A stretch of 64,000 bases of DNA from Ctenosaura bakeri (taxonomy: Eukaryota; Chordata; Lepidosauria; Squamata; Iguanidae), in assembly GCA_948474755.1 (NCBI GenBank), contig CAOLHI010000021.1, positions 372,001 to 436,000 of the forward strand. Reading direction: 5' to 3'. Made by a program: the position numbers and the translations under genes. Positions 56,210-64,000 of this stretch are shown here, in pieces (the stretch's first letter is position 1; each line of letters begins with the position of its first letter). The notes under the pieces were generated by a model. It did no database searches and had not been told where the DNA came from. It saw only the letters and a list, made by a program, of their open reading frames with translations.

Positions 56210-56640
56210 GCCATCTAGCGTTCTGTTTCCATTCAAAGCTTCCATCTTTCCCCCTCCCTTTGCTTCCTTGGCATCTTTTTTTCTAAAAAGGGTTTTTATC
56301 CCGTCAAGGAAAACCCGATTCTTGGAAAACAACCAACTCTGTTGGAACTCGGAGATAATAATCAGTTTCTCTGGGCTTGTGAAATTGGCTCATTAAGCAT
56401 GCTTTTTAACAGAAAATATTGGAAGCGATTAAGTCTGCTTTACTGAGTGGGCATGAAATGGCTAACCTTCGGCCACCCATGGCTCCTAGGTGCCTGGCGT
56501 CGTTTTATGCATGCGGCGTAATGTCTTTACTTGAAGTGCTGTTTATTCATCACCTGCTTATTTATCTCTTTGCATTTGGCAAGCCCATCGATCAATGTTA
56601 AACTGTCACACAAGGTTATTTTTCTTTTACATAACTGTAT
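56210..56640. other. Low-repeat block, candidate conserved non-coding element
   Basis: No transposon similarity. It holds TTATTCATCACCTGCTTATT, CATCGATCAATG, TTTTATGCATGCGG and CTCATTAAGCATGC, which look like clustered homeodomain, Cut/Onecut-type and POU-type words. Regulatory role is inference. Confidence 0.35.
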
Positions 56641-57441
56641 GGGCCTGAGGTAGTGGCATATTAAAAGTAATAACTTTCTAACTTGTAGCTTGAGATGACA
56701 GTCCTGGTTTTTATGTGAATATATTACAGTTCAAAAATTTTTGTGTGTACGTGGGGGGGGGCTTACATATAGCAATACTTCTTAAAAATTAATGCTCTTT
56801 CAAGGTCAAGAATGGAATCTCTGTCTATACAATGTCACTGTCATGAGTGTGGATTAGGCTCTGGATCCTTAGGACAAGTGTACTCCTTACCAGCTTGGGT
56901 TATCTTTGGACACTAGAGTGCAGATAAACTCACAGGCCCTGTATTGGTATATGTGTTTTACATATGCTGTTTTGCATGCAGTCCAATGTCTTATTTGACA
57001 GCCACCTCAACTCAGATATTGTCGGTATATTCTTAAGTTGACTGCCTCATTTAAGCTTTCTTAGTTGATTCCTCCAAAAGATATAATGTACCATTTGAAG
57101 CTGCACACTTTTGGACCTGAGCAAAATGATTGTTTTGAAAATGAGAGGGGCTTTGCTTTTAGACTTGCACGTATTTGTCATGGCTGACCCTAAAATATGC
57201 TACGTTATCTAAAACATATTGCATCACATGCTCTTGTGACTGATTTAAGCATGTAGCATTGTTTGTTCCTTTATAAGAGCTATCTGAAATATGTATAAAT
57301 AACCAAAAAATGTGGACTCTGTTCTTTAATACTTGATGATCCTAGCCTTTTGGAGAGTGTTTTTTACACCTCCAGAGATTTCTGTTGAATGGTATGTATG
57401 TTTTTGATATGAAAAATAATATAATCTTATGTGTGGTTACA

Positions 57442-57899
57442 GGAGAAGCTGGAGTGTGTCCAGAGGAGAGCGACCAAAATGGTGAAGGGCCTGGAAGCCA
57501 TGCCCTATGAGGAGCGGCTTAGGGAGCTGGAGATGTTTAGTCTGCAGAAGAGAAAGTTAAGAGGGGACATGATAACCATGTTTACATATCTGAAAGGATG
57601 TCATATTGACAAGGGAACAGGGTTGTTTTCCATTGCTCCAGAGACTAGGACAAGGAGCAATGGATTAAAACTACAGAAAAAAAGATTCCACCTGAACCTC
57701 AGGAAAAACTCCCTTATGGTCAGAGCTGTCTGGCAGTGGCATATGCTGCCTCAGAGTGTGGTGGAGTCTCCTTCTTTTGAGATTTTTAAGCAGAGGCTAG
57801 ATGATCATCTATTGGGAGTACTTTGATGTGGGTTCCTGCATGGCAAGGGTTGGAATAGATGTCCCATGTGGTTTCTTCCAACTCTATAATTCTATGATA
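57442..57899 (+). mobile_element. CR1 LINE 3' end: ORF2 C-terminus and 3' UTR
   Basis: The frame at 57431-57826 encodes the CR1 ORF2 C-terminus (LECVQRRATKMVKGLE, then [14 protein letters not shown] and RFHLNLRKN), with a stop at 57824-57826. The 3' UTR has TTGGAATAGATGTCCCATG and ends in AATTCTATGATAT. No RT core is present. Confidence 0.9.
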
Positions 57900-58735
57900 T
57901 GGTTACTTTAGTGTTGTCCTGTCCTTTTTAATATTTATAATAGATTTGTATTTGTGTTCTGTCTATAGCCCCTGAAGAAGACCTTTTCTCAAAACACGTC
58001 GAGATTTTCAAAGGGATAAACAATTGACCATCTATGTGCACATGGAGCTTATCTCCTTTTTGTTTCCTGCCTGTATATTTAATTTATTTATTATTGTGAT
58101 CAATAGATCAGGTAACCTGCCTGTATATGTGTTTTTCAGTACTTCCTCTACTTCCTAAATGTTCTACTGATCAGCAGCACTTTCCTATTGGCAGAAGCTA
58201 ATTCTAGCTTATTTAAACTTATCCAGCCCATTACCAAACCTGAGCAACATTCAAAGGTACGCCTCATCTCAGTGGTATGAGATGACAAGGATCAACTGAG
58301 TTTCATTAGTGTATTGGTGACATGCTCTGAATGGCCTCTCCCGTTGGTGTCATGCAGATCTTGAATAAAAGGGGAGGTAAGGTAGAATTCTGTTGGACAC
58401 CATGCTATTTCTGATGTCAGATTTGTGTCCATTTATTCTTTTTCACAGAGACAAGCATATATCACACTGATGGTAGATAATCGTGGATACATAATATATC
58501 TACTATGTGATATTGTTGTTTATAATCTGCCAGCAATTTCCTTCCACATTATTTTACATAGGATGAGCAGGGCAGTTTTTAGGCAAAAAATAAAATAAAA
58601 TAAACAGAAGCAAATCTGACATTTCTCTCTTACATAAAATTTTGCATGCTATAGGTAGATAATTTCAATATATTTGATATAATATGTCTGCCACAGAATG
58701 ATAGAGATGAAGAGGATACCACGGTCCAACCACTT
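57900..58735. other. No recognised feature
   Basis: AT-rich DNA; no repeats or frames identified. Confidence 0.4.
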
Positions 58736-58736
58736 G

Positions 58737-58785
58737 CGCTCTCCCTCTCCCTCTCTCTCATTCTCTCTTTCTCTCTCTCTCGATT
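58737..58785. repeat. (CT)n-rich microsatellite
   Basis: CTCTCCCT and CTCTTT units on the plus strand. Confidence 0.85.
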
Positions 58786-58831
58786 TGAGGGTTTATTTCT
58801 CCTCAACATTATACTACCAGTTTAAGCATCA

Positions 58832-58883
<52 letters not shown>

Positions 58884-59099
58884 TATTTGTATCCCGCCTC
58901 TCCATATGGATCAAGGCGGTGAACAACTTACAAATAGCATGCATTTCGAAACATTTCTGTACATGGCCCCAACAAGCTGGGTACTCATTTTACCGACCTG
59001 CGAAAGGATGGAAGGCTGCGTCAACCTTGGAGCCAGGCAGGATCGAACTCACAACCTTGTGGCTTGCAGTACTGGCATTTAACCACTGCGCCACCAGGG
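58832..59099 (-). mobile_element. tRNA-derived SINE with long (ATT)n tail, reverse strand
   Basis: Read in reverse: CCCTGGTGGCGCAGTGG (box A), GAGTTCGATCCTGCC (box B), body, then a tail that appears on the plus strand as about 52 bp of (ATT)n at 58832-58884. It is the better-preserved partner of 23152-23393. Both pol III boxes fit their consensus. Confidence 0.85.
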
Positions 59100-59599
59100 T
59101 ATCAGTTACCTGAGAGAGCCTTGTATTGACCTACTTGTCTTTGAAATGGTTTTAAATTTGTAAAGACTTTGCAGGAAATTTCAATTGCCTGATGGTAAGA
59201 GCTGTTCAGCAGGGAAAGAGTCTTAAAAAGTAGTGATCTTTCCTATGGTTAAACAGAGGTTTAGGGTTGGTTTTTTTTTTTAACACATGCACGCACGCAC
59301 ACACACACACAGAAGTTGCATGGCCATCTGTCAAGGATGCTTTTGTTGTGAACTACCTATGACAGCAAGAGTGTTTAGTTAGACAACTCCTGTTTCCTTT
59401 CCAATTCTACACTTCTGAGATCATGACTGACACAAATCATGACTGATAGGTTGCTTCTGGATATATTTACTTGTCTTTTTTTTAAAGGATTTTTAAAGTA
59501 TGATTATAAAAAAAGGAAAAACAGGAAAAAGGGAGGAAGTGGGGAAGTACATATAACATGGATATGGGCTATGTATATACATTAATATTAATGTTAAGG

Positions 59600-59700
59600 T
59601 TAATATTGTTAGTCTGACTAGAGTTCTTAACTCAATTAGATTTACCTATGTGTTGACTCACCATTCAACAGTTGATTAAATGTGTCTCTTCTAGTGGGGA
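59600..59700 (-). repeat. Repeat unit with TTGAATGGTGAGTCAACA, reverse copy
   Basis: GTGTTGACTCACCATTCAAC is the complement of the core at 31.2 and 31.7 kb. GTCTGACTAGAGTTCTT nearby matches related arms. Confidence 0.5.
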
Positions 59701-59704
59701 ATAA

Positions 59705-60640
59705 CCACCATGTTTCTAGCCCATATTTCCAACCCCATTGAAGTTGGCAATTACAAAATACATATTCCTGAATAATTAAAGAAGTAAGATCATTTGACCA
59801 ATGGACTACAGTTGGGGAATATTTCTCTCTTCATTTATGGAGTACAAGCCTTTTAGCAACAAAAAGAACACGAAGGATCCAGCTACTCTGACCATCAGTT
59901 AAATTCCATGTCTCAGGGACATAATCTAAAATTGATATATAGCAATACATCTAAACAAGAATGAGTAGTTCCTGAACTCAACCACATCATATGACACAGT
60001 ATGATCACTACTGAATCACCAATTTTTAGCAGAAGTAGAAAATGTCTTTCTGGTGGCATCCAATATACCTGAAATATCAATTTTTGCTGAACCAAGCAAA
60101 GTCTTCAATGGAAAGAAATTTTAAATATTGAAGAAAGGATAGTTTTCCATTGGTTGATTTGTAGAGGACAACCTCTATTGCCTTCAAAAATTTTACCCTG
60201 AGAGTATACACACCTGAAGCAAAAGGTATTGTATATCTTCTACATTAAAAGTAGCTGTAGAAATATTGGTAGGGATCTTTAGATGGTTGTCTGCACAAAC
60301 AGGTTTCCCTCTCTGTAGTTGGACATTCACCAGATGTTTGTGGATTGTCATGATTGTCTTGAGCTTGTTGGTAGCCTCCACACTTGAGGAAATTGCTGTA
60401 CCACATTTTTCTATTTGTAACAGAATGCACAGCAAGTTATCCTATCTAGTGTATATAATGATAATTCTTATACCTAATTATTTCTTATACCTAATTAATA
60501 CTTTCATTATTGTGAAGCTTGTATCAGGAATAGATATTCTATGGTTCTTCAGATAAGGTTGGACTATTGCTCCCAGCATTCCTCACCATTGGTTATGCTG
60601 GTTAGGCCTGTTGTGACTTGCATTTCAACAAATGTCTAGA
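59705..60640. other. No recognised gene; possible old reverse-strand element
   Basis: Reverse frames at 60435-60193 and 60095-59913 are short and carry no motif I can name. The segment 60560-60640 (GGTTGGACTATTGCTCCCAGC) resembles a widespread short vertebrate repeat. Confidence 0.3.
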
Positions 60641-60805
60641 ATCTCACATAACTCTCACCTGTGTCCTACATCAACCTCGCAAAGATAGGTCAGAGCTATT
60701 GTGTCCACATTGCAGTTGTTGGAGCAAAATGGAGACAGAATGGCTTGTTCAAGACCATCCGATGGGGCCACACGACATGTGAGATGCTAATTTGGGACCA
60801 GAGCT
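60640..60805 (-). mobile_element. MIR-like SINE remnant, reverse strand
   Basis: CTCGCAAAGATAGGTCAGAG, then TTGCAGTTGTTGGAGCAAAA and GGCTTGTTCAAGACCATCC follow the antisense MIR order seen at 54.3 kb. Decayed. Confidence 0.4.
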
Positions 60806-60824
60806 AAGAAGCCTCCTCTCCTTA

Positions 60825-61237
60825 GGTCATTTCTACACAACAGTGCCATCCTGGCATGGGGACATGTTGCTGCTGGTCCATGATATGTGACATTGCACAA
60901 TGTGATTGTAGTTCCACTGCTCTCATGTCCCTAGCCATTGCAATCACATGGTATAGCATTACTAGAAAAAATCTGGTAATGACTCCCCATTGCGTAATGA
61001 TTGCATCATTGGTGGCCATGCAGGAAGGGTGGAAGCATGATCAAGTGCTACCTTCTTCAGTGCAGTCCAGGATGAAGCCTCCTGATCTGTGAAAGGAGAG
61101 TGTAGTGAATGCAACCCATCCGCTGTCAGCTAGCCAGATACAGAGGGGAGCGTTCAAGTCTCTCTCCCATCCTGGCAAAGGCACTGCTGAGATGACAAAG
61201 GGACATAGTGGGATGCAGGTATGGTGCGGAAAGGACC
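60825..61237 (+). mobile_element. CpG-rich GGCCC-TIR family, copy g (divergent, CpG-depleted)
   Basis: GGTCATTTCTACACAACAG at the left, GGTGCGGAAAGGACC at the right. It is 413 bp, with a 3-bp target duplication TTA (60822-60824, 61238-61240). Its left TIR is intermediate between the CpG-rich element and the palindromic MITE. The interior is CpG-poor. Confidence 0.7.
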
Positions 61238-61289
61238 TTAGTTACAGGTCTATCCCACTTTTCCTTCACAATTCACATGTGGGCTTTTT

Positions 61290-61485
61290 ATGCAGAAACA
61301 GAATTTTCTCTGCAGAAAATAGTCTTTTCTGCACATAATAAATATTTGAACTAGAGATATTATTTTCTATACAAAAATGCTGTTTTGTGGGCAGAGAAGG
61401 CTGTTTTCTGCACAAAAACCTGTGCATGAATTTTGTGTAGAGTAAGTACCGACTTGTGAAAATTCTCATCAGTCCATGTTTCTTC
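61290..61485. mobile_element. Second copy of the 7-kb TIR element
   Basis: ATTTTGTGTAGAGTAAGTAC, then CGACTTGTGAAAATTCTCATC (61431-61471) matches the right arm at 7330-7375. Internal TTTTCTGCACA and TGCAGAAA words recur. The left arm is poorly preserved and the L1 insert is absent. Confidence 0.5.
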
Positions 61486-61822
61486 CTCACAGGGTCTCTC
61501 ACCACTTGAGAAACACTTGTTTGGCCATATTTCAAATATTTTGAATATTCTTTCATGCTATTTGGACTGAGGAGTCAGCATTTTGACTGTGTTGTACCTA
61601 GCGACAGTGTCCTAGCAAAAAAAACAACTTAAGGCCTGTAAAGACCCTCTATTGAGATCTTTCAGGGAGCTTTCTGCAATTCCTACCAGCAGTATAAAAT
61701 CTGGAAAAACTCTCTGCCATATGCCTTATGCTTTAGCTAAGATGGTAAGTGACCTCAGTCCATGCCGATGTATTTTGCCACTTATCCAGCTGCTGAAAAA
61801 ATTATATCCTTTTCCTGACTCT

Positions 61823-62002
61823 GGCCATTTCTGCACTAGCCTGTTATAGCGTGATGATTCCACCTTCAACATCCTCTGGAATCCTGGGGTTTGCAGTTTC
61901 GGGAGGGGCCGACCAGTCCCTCCTGAAAATGCAAACCCCAGGATTCCAGAGGATGTTGAAAGTGGAATCATCGCGCTATAACAGGCTAGTGCAGAAATGG
62001 CC
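61823..62002. mobile_element. Palindromic MITE, copy 14 (short-centre type)
   Basis: GGCCATTTCTGCACTAGCC at the left, GGCTAGTGCAGAAATGGCC at the right, 180 bp, near-perfect arms around GGGAGGGGCCGACCAGTCCC. Three-base flanks TCT and CCT differ by one base. A 7-bp word CCTGACT lies just outside both ends (61814-61820, 62003-62009), with two extra bases on the left. Confidence 0.9.
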
Positions 62003-63054
62003 CCTGACTTGCCATAGTTCCTGGTTGTCCACTTTTTAGCTGAATTCTGGCCCCATTACTTTCATGACCATGTCTGCAATCAGCTGTCTCAGGGTCAGTT
62101 CTGTTCTGCTTTCTGCTCCTTGTCTATTCTGTCTCTTTGACATCATCATGACCCATTCTTTATGACATCACAAGGGCCAGATCTGTGGATGTCATAACTC
62201 CCCCCATCATATTCTCAGGTTCTGGGCCCGAAATCTCAGAAGATGGGAAACTGCTAACCTTACAACTTTTCCCCCGTTCCTTTTCAAAATGTATTCTTGC
62301 CCACAACAATAAAAGAGTTTGAGAAGAAAGTAGACGCACATATATATGAGATATGGTCACTGATACTGCTTTTGATAGATTACTAATTTTACCAAGAGTA
62401 TTGTAGAAAGCCAACCTTTTAAACCCTAGTCTTTACTGTTGTAGACTTTTCTGGGCACTTCTGGTTTAGGAAAATGGTTTTCTGAGAGTATCAATGATGT
62501 GTGTGTGTGTGTGTGTGTGTTGGAGAAGGAGATATCTTGGCTCACTCTACTAAGAAGGTTTATCATAGATATGATGACCAAGATCCTACATGGTTTTAAT
62601 GTATCATAAATATCCACTTGTGGTTACACACACTAGCACTACACAGTCCGTATACTAAATGCCACTGTGGAGCAACATATGAGAAATAGTGAATGCACAT
62701 AGTTGTCACATCATTGCACAAGAAACAATGGCAACTGGCAATGGAATGCACAGAAGCAGTATACCATGTACAAAATGTTCACTGACATGTTTGTCTAGGT
62801 GCGTTATTGCACAGTTGCAATGACTCCACATATGGAACTCCATTCCTACTCCATCAGCTGACTATAACCATACCACATTGTTCAAAAAGGTCACTCTATA
62901 TGCATAGCACAACTTAATACCGTTGTGGGTCATCAGCAGGATTCTGGCCTATGAGTTGCAACTTCACCACAAGCCATGCCATATAGAAAACCTTATCACT
63001 GTGCTAAAAATGCATGATTGCTTGAAAGCATGGAGTCATCAATTCCACGATCTA
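62003..63054. other. No recognised gene; (TG)n at 62501-62520
   Basis: Mixed DNA with one dinucleotide repeat. No coding or transposon signal recognised. Confidence 0.45.
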
Positions 63055-64000
63055 TATTAAAGGGTGATCATGAATGGCTGCTTTTCATCCTGGAGAGAAG
63101 TGACTAGCGGGGTGCCATAGGGTTCTGTTCTGGGCCCAGTGCTGTTCAATATTTTTATCAACGACTTGGATGAAGGAATAGAGGGCATGCTCATCAAATT
63201 TGCAGATGACACCAAATTGGGAGGGGTTGCTAATACACCAGAGGACAGGATCAAAATTCAAAATGACCTGGATAGATTGGAGAGCTGGGCCAAGGCTAAC
63301 AAAATGAAATTCAACAGGGAGAAATGTAAGATCCTACACTCAGGTAGAAAAAAATGGAATACAGAAATATAGGATGGGGGACACATAGCTGGATAGCAGT
63401 ACGTGTGAAAGGGATCTAGGAGTCTTCATAGACCACAAGCTGAACACGAGTCAGCAGTGTGATGCAGCAGCCAAGAAACCAATGCAATTCTCGGCTGCAT
63501 CAATGGGAATAAGGTGTCTAGATCGAGGGAGGTACTGGTACCACTCTACTCTGCTTTGGTTAGACCTCATCTTGAATACTGTGTCCAGTTCTGGGCACCC
63601 CAATTCAAGAAGGACATGGTCAAGCTGGAGCAAGTCCAGAGGAGGGTGACCAAAATGGTGAGAGGCCTGGAAGCCATGCCCTATGAAGATAGACTTAGAG
63701 AGCTGGGTATGTTTAGTCTACAGAAGAGAAGGTTAAGAGGGGACATGATAACCATGTTTAAATATTTTAAGGGATGCCACGTAGAGGAGGGAGAGGGCTT
63801 GTTTTCTGCTGCTCCAGAGACCAGGACAAGGAGCAATGGATTCAAGCTGCAGGAAAGGAGATTCCACCTGAACCTCAGGAAGAACTTCCTGACAGTCAGG
63901 ACTGTTTGGCAGTAGAATATGCTGCCTTGGAGTGTAGTGAAGTCTCCTTCTTTGGAGGTTTTAAAGCAGAGGCTGGATGGCCATCTGTCGGGAGTGCTTT
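63055..64000 (+). pseudogene. CR1 LINE ORF2: RT catalytic part to near the C-terminus, broken
   Basis: The non-LTR reverse transcriptase that copies CR1 RNA into DNA at the target site. Visible parts: the GVP-GSVLGP motif (about 63109-63141) with a TAG stop at 63118-63120 in place of the usual glutamine, FNIFINDLD (63145-63171), and the catalytic FADDTK box (63199-63216). The thumb and C-terminal region lie at 63514-63915 ([35 protein letters not shown]). Stops between 63370 and 63514 break the frame. The 5' endonuclease is missing and the 3' end runs off the window. Inactive. Confidence 0.9.

Overview
The window is eukaryotic nuclear DNA, most likely from a squamate reptile. It carries tRNA-headed and 5S-rRNA-headed SINEs with the Sauria-type tail, RTE/BovB-like, CR1, L2-like and L1 LINE pieces, a SPIN-like hAT element, and many short inverted-repeat DNA elements. 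An iguanian lizard would fit, but the sequence alone does not fix the species. I recognise no host protein-coding gene or exon. The open frames are either fragments of LINE reverse transcriptases or chance frames inside repeats. The region reads as intergenic or intronic sequence dominated by mobile elements.

Layout: 1-7.4 kb holds an antisense CR1 piece, a short tandem repeat, a LINE whose ORF is split by a solo LTR, an RTE/BovB 3' end, the first palindromic MITE, and an L1 3' end with a second L1 tail nested in a TIR element. 7.4-9.3 kb is mostly low-repeat DNA with a candidate conserved block. 9.3-18.1 kb holds SINEs, L2-like ends, a reverse-strand LTR with a 4-bp target duplication, four MITEs, a G-rich minisatellite and a decayed LTR. 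18.6-26.7 kb holds a tRNA-Ala-like repeat, two forward solo LTRs of the same family, and MITEs, one with a SINE inside it. 26.7-41 kb is sparser, with a reverse L2 end, a CpG-rich DNA element, a Tigger-like element and a tRNA-Arg-like fragment beside a short tandem array. 41-64 kb is again dense: a 5S-derived SINE, CR1 ends, most copies of a CpG-rich ~400-bp element, a SPIN-like hAT, and a CR1 reverse transcriptase running off the right edge.

Three mobile systems stand out. (1) An LTR family (TGTTAC...GTAACA) is present as four solo LTRs, each with its own matching 4-bp target duplication, plus one decayed copy. (2) Two non-autonomous DNA-element families share TIRs of the form GGCC(A/C)TTTC.GCA and, in most copies, 3-bp target duplications. 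One is a ~165-200-bp near-perfect palindrome with 14 copies; the other is a ~400-bp CpG-rich element with 7 copies. One copy of the second lies inside a copy of the first, which suggests related transposition machinery that is absent from this window. (3) A SPIN-like hAT element with 8-bp target duplications carries a ~480-bp GC-rich interior. All boundaries and target duplications were read by eye. Superfamily names are inference unless a protein motif is cited.
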